64,000 nt of DNA from the NCBI GenBank assembly GCA_016794465.1, contig JAEUKA010000104.1, positions 48,878 through 112,877 on the forward strand, in the 5' to 3' direction. The stretch comes from Myxococcales bacterium (lineage in GTDB: Bacteria > Myxococcota_A > Polyangia > Palsa-1104 > JAEUJZ01). Below are positions 8,882-16,154 of this stretch, piece after piece. The notes under the pieces were generated by a model. It saw only the letters and a program-made list of their open reading frames with translations, was not told the DNA's origin and did not search any database. How positions within the stretch are numbered: the first letter of the stretch is position 1; the number at the start of each line of letters is the position of its first letter. Position numbers and translations under genes: made by a program.

Positions 8882-9598
8882 TTGAGAAGTATGCAATACT
8901 CTGCGGCCTACATGCAACGAGATTTCTTTGAGCGGGTCGAGAGCGCAATCTCTTCGGAGCGCCTCTCTGTGTATGCCACCGACGGAGTCGATGAGCAGAC
9001 GGCCCTTGCCAGATACCTGCTCAATATGGCGCTGTCCCAGGGGCTGTATGTGCCGCTTCAGCTCTGCGAAGTCGCGCTTCGGAATGCCATTCATTCCTAT
9101 TTGGTGAAGATCTTTCGTCGGGAAGACTGGTTTGACGAGCCTTCGTTCCGGCTCACCGAATGGGGAGCAGCCGAGGTGCGGAAGGCCAAAGAGAAGCTTG
9201 CTCGGGCACAAAAGCCGATCACGCCGGGTCGAGTTGTCGCAGAGCTTCAGTTTGGCTTTTGGACCAGTATGTTCGAGGCCCACTACGAGCGTACGCCCTT
9301 CCTTCCGAGCGGAATGAAGCGTGTGTTTCCGTACCTTCCCAAGAGCCTTCACAATCGAAAGGATAGGAAGAACGACCTCGAGCGCATCCGCAACCTACGG
9401 AACCGCGTCTTTCATCATGAGCGACTCCTTCACTGGCGGGACTTGGACGAACAGCACGCACTGCTGTTGCGGCTCATCGGGTGGTTGAATCCGACGCTGC
9501 ATGAGCTGGCGCTCAGACTCGATCGCTTCACGGTGATCCGTCAAGCGGGGCTCGGTCCATGGCGATCCATGCTGGAGCAGCGCGACGAACCGCATTGA
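8882..9598 (+). CDS. Abi-like HEPN-domain protein
   Basis: The product is 238 residues if translation starts at TTG 8882, which has AGGAGG 11 nt upstream; ATG 8891 or 8912 are alternatives. The sequence resembles the Abi_2/AbiD/F-type family: an N-terminal helix set (RYLLNMALSQGLYVPLQLCEVALRNAIHSYL), a WFD segment, and a C-terminal RNLRNRVFHHE. The R173-x4-H178 pattern is the HEPN signature of putative RNases. Abi family members abort phage infection or act as toxins by cleaving RNA; that role is known for relatives, not shown here. It follows the integrase by 39 bp on the same strand and precedes the zinc-ribbon gene, so it is likely part of the element's cargo operon. Confidence 0.8.
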   Translation: MRSMQYSAAYMQRDFFERVESAISSERLSVYATDGVDEQTALARYLLNMALSQGLYVPLQLCEVALRNAIHSYLVKIFRREDWFDEPSFRLTEWGAAEVRKAKEKLARAQKPITPGRVVAELQFGFWTSMFEAHYERTPFLPSGMKRVFPYLPKSLHNRKDRKNDLERIRNLRNRVFHHERLLHWRDLDEQHALLLRLIGWLNPTLHELALRLDRFTVIRQAGLGPWRSMLEQRDEPH

Positions 9599-9636
9599 GT
9601 CTTTGGCCTTCTGATGACCTCCGGTACACTGCCAAC

Positions 9637-10917
9637 ATGAAGTGTGCTGTCTGCGGTGATCCTCTTCCGTCGGGGAAGAAGGCGTCGGCGCGATACTGTG
9701 ATGATGACTGCCGTGGTGCGGCTGCTCGTAGCCGTGCGAGGAACAGGGCGAAGCGGACGAAGCAGATAGATTCCCAAAGTACTGGGAATGCAGTCTCTGC
9801 CGAACACAAACCGACCAAGCAGACTCATCGGAAAGCGAATAGGAGTCCCAGCACTCAGCCCGTCGCTTCTCCTCGCAGTTCCGTGGTCGCGCTTTCCGAC
9901 TCGACAACGCAAGCGCGCCCGCAGACGGCGAAGTCCTCATCGCCGCGCATCGACATGAAGGAGCAGGTACTTCGGCAGGCTCCGGTTGATGCTGTCGGAT
10001 ACGGAATCGTCCTGCCTGCGACCACAGGCGGAGTACGACCGAAGATCGTTCCTCGACGGAAGAAGGGGGAAATGAGGACTCCCTACCGGCTCTCTCCATT
10101 TGACTATCCACTGGACATCCGACTGCGTGATGCGACGTGGTATCGGATTCTGTGGTTCGGCAAAGGGGGTGAGCGGATTCCACCACCGCCCGATTCAGGA
10201 ATCCCGAGTCTGTACTTTTTCCTTGGGCCTCCTGATAGCAGATTCTTCTTTGATTCCTCGTCGGTGGATAGGCCGCTTGATGCACGCGAGACTTCACCGG
10301 ACGAAATATTGTCGGACAACGGAGGCGCGCCAGCGGTTCCAACATCACCACAGAGTGAATTGCCGAAAGTTCTGACGGAAGGAAACGAGGAGGAGGAGAG
10401 TATCACTCCTGCCTCACTCCCTGAGGAGACAGTCCCGCGCTTGAGCATCGAACTTCTGGCGCAGTGTTTGTATGAGCAGCGCGTGAGTGCAGCCAAAGAA
10501 CAAGGACGTACGCCGCCACCAGATCCGCTGACGTGCTTGTCCAGCGACGAGCGCAAGTGGGTCAGACGCAGGGAACAGAGTTCCCCTTTTGATGCCCTGG
10601 GGCACTCCTTCGCGCAGAGCTTTTCGTCGGCTTCGTCGGAGGCCATTGATCAGTACATCGCGAGTCTGCGGGAATCGGAACGCCCCCGAGCGTCAGACCG
10701 ACAGCTCTTGCGCGAGGTGCAGACGACACCAGCCAAGCGCTCGTATGTCGACTATCTCTTCCTGCGCTCCGCAGCGCTGCTGTCAGGGGAGCCTCCGCCC
10801 GTCGAGCCAAAGGCACCGCTGACCGCGCAGGAACGGCACCGTCTGCGCAAGCTCATCCTACATCCGGGTTCGCTCATCCTTCTGTTCAACCGTCCCGACC
10901 TAGAGTCATCGGGTTAA
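9637..10917 (+). CDS. Zinc-ribbon protein of the element, unknown function
   Basis: This 426-residue protein starts at ATG 9637, where the metal-binding domain begins; the frame is open further upstream but that part overlaps the HEPN gene. Residues 3-25 form a C-x2-C-x14-C-x3-C zinc ribbon with the ARYCDDDCR motif, similar to the ArFCS..CR ribbons seen in many mobile-element proteins. A basic Arg/Lys-rich stretch, a Ser/Thr-rich linker, a central region rich in aromatic residues (YRLSPFDYPLDIRLRD, SLYFFLGPPDSRFFF) and an acidic segment follow. The C-terminus (ERHRLRKLILHPGSLILLF) may be helical. The same ribbon spacing opens the convergent gene at 12056, and the two genes share their stop codons (TTAA at 10914-10917). 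Nucleic-acid binding is plausible. Function unknown. Confidence 0.75.
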   Translation: MKCAVCGDPLPSGKKASARYCDDDCRGAAARSRARNRAKRTKQIDSQSTGNAVSAEHKPTKQTHRKANRSPSTQPVASPRSSVVALSDSTTQARPQTAKSSSPRIDMKEQVLRQAPVDAVGYGIVLPATTGGVRPKIVPRRKKGEMRTPYRLSPFDYPLDIRLRDATWYRILWFGKGGERIPPPPDSGIPSLYFFLGPPDSRFFFDSSSVDRPLDARETSPDEILSDNGGAPAVPTSPQSELPKVLTEGNEEEESITPASLPEETVPRLSIELLAQCLYEQRVSAAKEQGRTPPPDPLTCLSSDERKWVRRREQSSPFDALGHSFAQSFSSASSEAIDQYIASLRESERPRASDRQLLREVQTTPAKRSYVDYLFLRSAALLSGEPPPVEPKAPLTAQERHRLRKLILHPGSLILLFNRPDLESSG

Positions 10918-12056
10918 TCCGGCACGTTGCCGCCACTACCTGTGCGCATTCTGTCGTTCATTTCGTCCATGCGTCGCTGCGACTGGCGGAGCAGATAGCG
11001 TTCACTGGCAGGGTCCAGGCAGAAACCAATCGCAGTCCAGCGCGGAGGCTGTTTCCTATTCCGCACTTCCAGCGGCGGCTGTGTGATGAGTCGCCAGCGT
11101 GCAGCCAGTGCCGCCTCGAGCGCTTGCTCATCGAGCGGCTTGTTTGGATCGAGCGTTCGCGCCGTGACATGGCGCATATTCCGTGACTGCCACACTGCAT
11201 AGGCATCGAGCAGCGTCAGCTCGAGTCGCTTCTGTGGAATCAGTGGATCGCGGCTGACATCGTAGTTCAGCCCCGACGCATGCGCGGCGGCTTGACCAGG
11301 GAGCAGGATCGAAAGCAGGCGAGCGGAGAGCTGCTGCCTTTCAGCGACCACCTCTGCGATGTTGCGGCGAAGCTGCGTGTTCTCAGTGGTAAGGATGGCC
11401 GCTCGCCGCTGTACTCGAGCGGCGCTCTCAGCGGACCACTCACCAGAGAGGGGCGGCTCTCCCTCGATAGCCAGTGTCAGCGCTTCCTGAAGCAGTCGAT
11501 CCTGATCCGCGCTCCGCTTCTGCGCTGCTTCGTGGATACGGCGCAGCTCCTCCGCAACAGCAGACAGCTCGCGATACATCTGTTGACAGTGACGGAGCCG
11601 CGCCGCCAGATCCTGCTCGGGGCGGTCTGCACTCGCACCACGCTGCCGCTCACCTCGTGGTCCGCCCCCCTTATGCGGGCCTTGTCCGCTGCCCGGCGCC
11701 TTCCCTGCGGCCTGCTGCGCTTGTCTTGCCTCATCGAGCTGTCGCCGCAGCTCGTCCACCTCTTTCTTCAGCGCCTCGTTTTCCTGTGCCAGCGCCGACC
11801 GCTGCTGCTGCAAGTCCTGGTTGGACTTCTCCGCAACCTCCGCACGGCGCCGCTGGTGTGAAGCCACGCGGAGCAAGGCCGGGCTTTGGTGAAACTTTGG
11901 AGATGGCTGCCGCGCAAACCGCGCCCGCTGCCGTGAATGGACGTAGCCTCCAATCCGCCACGCCCGCATCCGGCAGGTTCCATCACAAAATCGCATGTCG
12001 CGCCGCCCCTCACGAGGCAGCGACCGACCGCACGCATGACACGGACCTCTTGCCAT
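10914..12056 (-). CDS. Zinc-ribbon coiled-coil protein of the element, unknown function
   Basis: The product is 380 residues. Residues 6-28 are a C-x2-C-x14-C-x3-C ribbon (MRFCDGTCRMRAWR at its end), identical in spacing to the convergent protein at 9637-10917. A basic stretch follows, then a long coiled coil (about 65-115, with heptads such as ENEALKKEVDELRRQLDEAR), a Gly/Arg-rich linker, a second helical coiled region (about 145-250), and a C-terminal domain (about 275-365) with LLDAYAVWQSRNMRH and PPRWTAIGFCLDP. It starts at ATG 12056 and ends on the stop shared with its partner. It may oligomerise through the coiled coil and bind nucleic acid through the ribbon; this is inference. No enzyme motif was recognised. 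Confidence 0.75.
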   Translation of the reverse strand: MARGPCHACGRSLPREGRRDMRFCDGTCRMRAWRIGGYVHSRQRARFARQPSPKFHQSPALLRVASHQRRRAEVAEKSNQDLQQQRSALAQENEALKKEVDELRRQLDEARQAQQAAGKAPGSGQGPHKGGGPRGERQRGASADRPEQDLAARLRHCQQMYRELSAVAEELRRIHEAAQKRSADQDRLLQEALTLAIEGEPPLSGEWSAESAARVQRRAAILTTENTQLRRNIAEVVAERQQLSARLLSILLPGQAAAHASGLNYDVSRDPLIPQKRLELTLLDAYAVWQSRNMRHVTARTLDPNKPLDEQALEAALAARWRLITQPPLEVRNRKQPPRWTAIGFCLDPASERYLLRQSQRRMDEMNDRMRTGSGGNVPD

Positions 12057-12258
12057 CGCAAAACCCCCCAGCCGTGATGACCGAAATAGCGTAGCGTGCA
12101 GCGGGTCCGGCTACAACGTCGCTGATCCGTCACATTCGGTGACGGCTCTTTCCGCAAACATCACGGCAACATCCCGTGAACAGCACGGCAAGCGTTCGCG
12201 GCTGTGTGGTTGCAGTGCGGGTCCGTTGGGCAGTGTCTGGGAAGTTTGGTGCCGCTGT

Positions 12259-12318
12259 TGGGCTGGGCTGAGCTGAGCTGAGCTGGGCTGGGCTGGGCTG
12301 GGCTGGGCTGGGCTGGGC
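12259..12318. repeat. Pentanucleotide microsatellite, 12 units
   Basis: Twelve contiguous 5-bp units fill this stretch: two TGGGC, three TGAGC, then seven TGGGC. The last base of the array is the first base of the TAG stop (12318-12320) of the small minus-strand gene, so the array begins exactly at that gene's end. It lies in the 261-bp gap between the small gene and the zinc-ribbon coiled-coil gene. The pure, phase-breaking unit suggests slipped-strand expansion. Confidence 0.9.
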
Positions 12319-12629
12319 TATGCGCGGCGAAAGTAGGGTGCGGGGTCTGCGAGCATCGCAAGCGCCGCGTTCGCGGAAGTCGCGGTCTTCCACGAGAGTC
12401 CGAGCGTGTCTGGGCTCCAGCGGATGACACAGAAGGACCGCTCCTGATGTTTGCTCCGCTGTACCCACTCCGCAGCCTCGAAGATCACGCCATCGATCTG
12501 CTTCATTCCCAGCATGCGGAACAGGGGCCAGCGGCCCGAGTGCATCCGCTGAATGGATTCACAGATGAATCGCTGCTTCTCGTCGGTAAGGTCCAGTGTT
12601 GCGAGTCTGCTCGTCGGTGCGCTGCGCAT
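12318..12629 (-). CDS. Small protein of the element, unknown function
   Basis: A 103-residue frame starts at ATG 12629 with AAGGAG 9 nt upstream, which supports translation. The sequence has no signal peptide or membrane helix. It contains several Trp residues (GRWPLF, EAAEWVQRS, VIRWSPDTLGLSWK) and looks like a compact alpha/beta domain. It is divergently arranged with the Xre regulator gene at 12760, and the 130 bp between them holds an operator-like palindrome. The pair could be a regulated accessory gene or a toxin-antitoxin-like unit; there is no family match to decide. Its stop codon abuts the pentamer array. Confidence 0.6.
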   Translation of the reverse strand: MRSAPTSRLATLDLTDEKQRFICESIQRMHSGRWPLFRMLGMKQIDGVIFEAAEWVQRSKHQERSFCVIRWSPDTLGLSWKTATSANAALAMLADPAPYFRRA

Positions 12630-12672
12630 GGCTCAAGGCTCCTTAGTGGGGTCTGTCTGGCGAGCGCAAGCG

Positions 12673-12707
12673 TTTGATCAAAATATCAATCAGATCAATA
12701 TATTATT
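12673..12707. promoter_or_regulatory. AT-rich promoter/operator upstream of xre
   Basis: This AT-rich patch in a GC-rich context holds a 10-bp palindrome TTTGATCAAA (12673-12682) and two further ATCAA half-site-like repeats. A promoter for the rightward Xre gene can be read as TTGATC (12675-12680), an 18-bp spacer and TATATT (12699-12704). The palindrome covers the -35 box, which suits autorepression by the Xre protein. Assignment is by motif and position. Confidence 0.5.
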
Positions 12708-12759
12708 CACGCATACGTCAAGCTACAGACGCACACACGGAAGTGCTAAGAGGCTCCCC

Positions 12760-13017
12760 GTGAGTCGCGACGAGCTGGCTGCCCGATTGATTGAAGCCCG
12801 ACGAGAGGCTGGCCTGTCTCATCGCGACTTGGCGAAGAAAGCGGGCGTTTCGCCGGGGACGATTTCCGGCCTGGAAAACGCGCATCACGATGTGACGACC
12901 GAAAAGCTGGCGCGGATTGCGCTCGCCCTTAGCGTCGAGCCTTGCTGGCTCGCCTACGGAGACTGCGACAAAGCACCCGATTGGTTGGACGCAGTGCGGC
13001 GTGGCCTCGTGCAGTGA
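12760..13017 (+). CDS. Xre/Cro-C1 family transcriptional regulator
   Basis: The product is 85 residues from GTG 12760, with AAGAGG 6 nt upstream; the frame is open to 12553 but the extra N-terminal part is not conserved-looking. Residues about 7-62 are a lambda-repressor-like helix-turn-helix (RREAGLSHRDLAKKAGVSPGTISGLENAHHDVTTEKLARIALAL shape, helix 3 GVSPGTISGLE). Such small Xre proteins act as dimeric repressors of mobile-element genes. It probably controls its own promoter and the divergent small gene at 12629. It is the last gene before the right attachment site. Confidence 0.9.
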   Translation: MSRDELAARLIEARREAGLSHRDLAKKAGVSPGTISGLENAHHDVTTEKLARIALALSVEPCWLAYGDCDKAPDWLDAVRRGLVQ

Positions 13018-13100
13018 CGCGAGACACCGATAAACCTGGCTGGCGCACAAAAGGTGCACGGTTCCCAATTGGCGTGCTACAGCGACGGGCGCTAGAGGAC

Positions 13101-13118
13101 GTGGGAAGCTATTCCCAC
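13101..13118. repeat. attR core with inverted repeat GTGGGAA-GCTA-TTCCCAC
   Basis: The right-hand copy of TTCCCAC (13112-13118) is preceded by its exact inverse GTGGGAA (13101-13107) with a 4-bp spacer. The inverse half lies inside the element and so belongs to attP, not to the chromosomal target. Tyrosine recombinases commonly bind inverted core sites of this kind. The first base of the TAG stop created in the kinase frame is supplied by element DNA just beside the core. Confidence 0.75.
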
Positions 13119-13870
13119 ATAATGCAGCCCAAGGCGTATTGGTCGAGTCGGTGGTCGACGGGGAGTCCTTGGGCTTGCTCGGGGGCCATGTACTCGGCGG
13201 TTCCGAGCACCATGCCGGGCGCGGTCAGACGGGCACTGCCTTGGCTACCGCCGGTCTGCGTCGCAATGCCGAAGTCGACGACCTTGACCACATCCGTCCC
13301 TGACTGCTTGATCACAAAGATGTTCGCAGGCTTGAGATCTCGGTGGATGATGCCCTTTTTGTGGACTTCGGCGAGGCCGCAGGCGACTTGGGCGGCGATG
13401 AAGCACATTCGGGCGGGCGGCATTGGGCCTTGCTCGATCAGCTCGGCCAGGGTCTGCCCGACGAGAAACTCCATCACCAGGAACGGCTGATTGGTCGACA
13501 GGACGCCGAAGTCGACGACATCGACGATGTTGCGGTGCCGCACCTGGACCGCCAGCTTGGCTTCGAGGAGAAACCGCTGGCGGGCCGCCTCGTCCTGAGG
13601 CTGTAGCATCACCTTAAACGCCAGCGGCTTGTCGAGCACGGTGTGGGTGGCCTTGTAGACCAGGCCCATGCCGCCCTTCGACAGCATCTTGTCGATGCGA
13701 TAGCGATCGTCGATGACCGCGCCGTCCAGACCGTCCTCGGGCTTGGCCGCCGAGCCACCGAGCGGGCAAGCATGTCCGGCGCTCTGCAGATAGGAGCTGC
13801 CACATACCGCACACGTGCGGGCGATAGACTTGGTCGCTCCAGTCAGCGTAGAAGACAAACCGCTCCCCAA
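13109..13870 (-). pseudogene. Ser/Thr protein kinase, N-terminal fragment (split by integrated element)
   Basis: This is the 253-residue N-terminal part of a Hanks-type kinase. It has a Cys-rich zinc-ribbon-like start (C20, C23, C35), the glycine loop GGMGLVYK (66-73), K86, HRDLKPAN (H176-D178), DFG (D199) and APE (229-231). It stops at TAG 13111-13109 immediately after GCIMWE, where the integrated element begins. The rest of the C-lobe, the membrane helix and the PEGA domain are at 6877-7584. The activation segment is present but subdomains IX-XI are lost, so folding and activity are doubtful. The intact ancestor would have been a 488-residue membrane kinase driving an operon with the TPR and lipoprotein genes. 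Confidence 0.93.
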
Positions 13871-13946
13871 CTCGCAGTCTTCCTATTAGGGTAAATCGGC
13901 GCGGCGGCTCCTGTCGATGCGTCGCTTTCGGCGAAAGTGCAGATAT

Positions 13947-15131
13947 TTAGCGGCGCTTCTTCTGCGGAGTCCGTTTGGCGGGGGCAGGTGGGGCGGTTCT
14001 CGACGCCGGAGTCGGCTTTGCGCGGGTCGACAGGCTAGATGAAGAGCCGCTCGGTGAGGCGTCGGTAGGCGGCTGTGGGTGCAGGTAGGCCGCTTCGCTT
14101 TCGGCCAGCACGGGGTCGCTTGGTGCCGCTTCTCTCAGGTCCGCACTCACGTTCAGCGCGATGTAGAGCGCCGGAAACGACAGGAACAGGCCGACCAGCC
14201 CAAAGGCGTGCTCAAACAGCACCAGGGACACGATCAGCACAAAAGAGGGCAGGTTGACGTGCCGCGCCGCCAGCCGTGGGTTTAAGACGTAGGCCTCGAC
14301 CTTGTGCAGGACAAAGGTGCTGCCCACAAACACCGCCACCGCCACCGGTCCTTTGTAGACATAGGCCGCCACGATCAGTACCGCGCCCGACACCAGATTC
14401 CCGACCACCGGCACCAGCGATGACAGGAACAGCAGCAGCGAGAAGCCGAGGATGTGCGGCAGGCCGAGCGCCATCAGGATCGGCAGCGTGAAGACCGTGT
14501 TCACCACCGCCACCACAACCTGCAGCGTGATCGTGATGACGATCGCTTCACCCAGGAAGCTGAAATATCGGTGCAGTGCGCCCAGCACGCTCTCGCGGTC
14601 GATCTCGCCGAGCATGTCGTCGACCGGCTTGCGATCCAGCAAAAAGATGATCGCCAAGATCACCCCGAGCAGGACATGCAGCAGCATTCGCCCCGTCGCT
14701 CGCAGGTACGTCATCGCCGGCGTCACCAGCTCGGGAATCTTCTCTTTGAGATCCTCGAAGTGAATCCAGCCGGGCAGGCGATTTACCGCCTCGGCCTGCA
14801 GCTCGGTCATCAGATCGGTCAGTGGCCGACCCGAGCGCAGCGCCATCAGCTCGACGTAGTAGCGCGTGCCGATGTGGAACATCCCCCAACCGAGCAGCCC
14901 CAGCGTCCCGATCATCAGGAGCAGACAGAGCAGCACGCCGGCGCGCTCACTGCGCCCGAGGGTCTTGCCGAGCACGCCGCCCAGGTAACCGAGCCCGCGC
15001 ACGAGGACGACCAGCGTCACCCCCACCAGCGCCAGGTGCCGGAACCCTACGATCAGACCCAAAAACAGGGCCAGCGCAAACACTCGTCGATAGATAGGAA
15101 TTCGGCTCAGGCGCGAGAGGGTGTCATGCAT
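13947..15131 (-). CDS. AI-2E family (UPF0118/PerM-like) membrane transporter
   Basis: The product is 394 residues with about seven to eight membrane helices and the family layout: two to three N-terminal helices, a central soluble loop (about 90-150) and a C-terminal helix bundle containing GLPHILGFSLLLFLSSLVPVVGNLVSGAVLI and HKVEAYVLNPRLAARHVNLPSFVLI, the most conserved AI-2E signature. Members include the TqsA autoinducer-2 exporter and Na+/H+ antiporters, so the substrate here is not predictable. A Ser/Pro/Lys-rich tail (about 345-394) is cytoplasmic. Its ATG overlaps the stop of the upstream KOW gene by 8 bp, indicating translational coupling. Confidence 0.88.
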   Translation of the reverse strand: MHDTLSRLSRIPIYRRVFALALFLGLIVGFRHLALVGVTLVVLVRGLGYLGGVLGKTLGRSERAGVLLCLLLMIGTLGLLGWGMFHIGTRYYVELMALRSGRPLTDLMTELQAEAVNRLPGWIHFEDLKEKIPELVTPAMTYLRATGRMLLHVLLGVILAIIFLLDRKPVDDMLGEIDRESVLGALHRYFSFLGEAIVITITLQVVVAVVNTVFTLPILMALGLPHILGFSLLLFLSSLVPVVGNLVSGAVLIVAAYVYKGPVAVAVFVGSTFVLHKVEAYVLNPRLAARHVNLPSFVLIVSLVLFEHAFGLVGLFLSFPALYIALNVSADLREAAPSDPVLAESEAAYLHPQPPTDASPSGSSSSLSTRAKPTPASRTAPPAPAKRTPQKKRR

Positions 15132-16098
15132 TCGCTCTTTCCACGTCGCTGGCGTCGATCTTGATCACCATCTTACCAACGATGATCTTCAGAAGGCCCT
15201 TGGCGTCCACTTCCGCCACGGCGCCATCCTTCCCTGCCAGCATACCGCGAACGATGCGCACGCGATCACCCTTCTGAAATCCGCGCTGGCGACGAACCGC
15301 CTTCTCTTTGTCGAGCACCTTGGCCATCGACACAAAGTCGTTGTCGCGTGTCCAGACGATGAACCGATAGATCGGGAGCAGAAGTGTGAGCTGGGCGGTG
15401 ACCCACGCGGCTTGCTCGTCGGTGGACATCGCCACAAACTGCGTGGCCGGCTGACTGGTTCCGATCGCGAACATGTGGACCGGCTGACCGGGAATCAACA
15501 TGCCACCGGCGGCGCCGCTCTGAGGCGGCAGAGCGCTCATGATCTCTGCCAGCTGCTCGATGGAAAAGTCCGCACTCAGCGCCGACTGATCGGGCAGGAC
15601 GCCGATGGTGAAGCCCTCTGGCAGCTCGTGAAGCAGACCGAGTAGCCGCTCTGCCTCATAGTGCTCGTCGAGCTTGCGCTCGAGGTTCTGCCGATCGACG
15701 CTGGCATCGGGATGAATCTTGAGCACCACATCGAGCGACTCGTGCAGCACCGTCACGCCCAAAAACAGGTGATTGCGCTGCGGCGTCGGATCGTCGAGGA
15801 GCGATGAGATCGGCTTCTGCCGATCGATAAACCCATCAAGCTGCTTGCGCGCCGCCTCGTTGCGCGAAAAAAAGATGCTCTGGCTATCGACCTGTTTGTG
15901 GTTCCAGACCGCTGGATGCTCCACAGAAGCTTCCAGGAACAGCGGCGCGCCATCCGGACCCAGCAGGTGTCCCGCACAGCTCTGGCCCAGCGCGAGCAGC
16001 TTCTGCCGAACCTCGAGGCGCTCACGGTTGTAGACGTTTGACTTCCACTTGCGCGGCTCATAGCACGCAAAGTCACTCTGGGTCAGCCCGGCGAACAT
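15124..16098 (-). CDS. KOW-domain protein, unknown function
   Basis: The product is 324 residues without signal peptide. The bulk of the protein is of unknown fold, with charged helices around EHYEAERLLGLLHELPEGF. The C-terminal 45 residues (GDRVRIVRGMLAGKDGAVAEVD, then LKIIVGKMVIKIDASDVE) match the KOW beta-barrel found in NusG, RfaH and ribosomal proteins, which contacts RNA polymerase, S10 or RNA. The rest is not NusG-like, so a transcription-factor role should not be assumed. It is coupled to the AI-2E gene by an 8-bp overlap. The start ATG 16098 is the first in frame and fits the neighbouring gap. Confidence 0.7.
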   Translation of the reverse strand: MFAGLTQSDFACYEPRKWKSNVYNRERLEVRQKLLALGQSCAGHLLGPDGAPLFLEASVEHPAVWNHKQVDSQSIFFSRNEAARKQLDGFIDRQKPISSLLDDPTPQRNHLFLGVTVLHESLDVVLKIHPDASVDRQNLERKLDEHYEAERLLGLLHELPEGFTIGVLPDQSALSADFSIEQLAEIMSALPPQSGAAGGMLIPGQPVHMFAIGTSQPATQFVAMSTDEQAAWVTAQLTLLLPIYRFIVWTRDNDFVSMAKVLDKEKAVRRQRGFQKGDRVRIVRGMLAGKDGAVAEVDAKGLLKIIVGKMVIKIDASDVERANA

Positions 16099-16154
16099 AG
16101 CGCGGAGTATGGGGTTTGCCGGTGCGGTGTGTCAACGCCGGGTCGAGCCTGGGC

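Larger units (their letters stand above)
7585..13118. mobile_element. Integrative element of about 5.5 kb inserted in a Ser/Thr kinase gene
   Basis: The element is bounded by TTCCCAC repeats at 7585-7591 and 13112-13118 (unit length 5527 bp). Its integrase gene is adjacent to the left end, as usual for elements that use tyrosine recombinases. Cargo from left to right: integrase, HEPN/Abi-like protein, zinc-ribbon protein, convergent zinc-ribbon coiled-coil protein, small protein, and divergent Xre regulator. No replication initiator, relaxase, conjugation, phage structural or recognised excisionase gene is seen. The insertion point is proven at the protein level: the kinase pieces end GCIMWE and begin WEMLTGRVP, and fuse in frame into 488 residues. 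Both ends contain AT-rich or palindromic DNA unlike the flanking genes. It could be a satellite, genomic islet or defence cassette that needs a helper for transfer. Confidence 0.9.

Noticed and set aside
12130..12468. Minus-strand frames with repeated AQPSP peptides
   Set aside because: They are produced by the pentanucleotide repeat and overlap the 103-residue gene, which has a good ribosome site.
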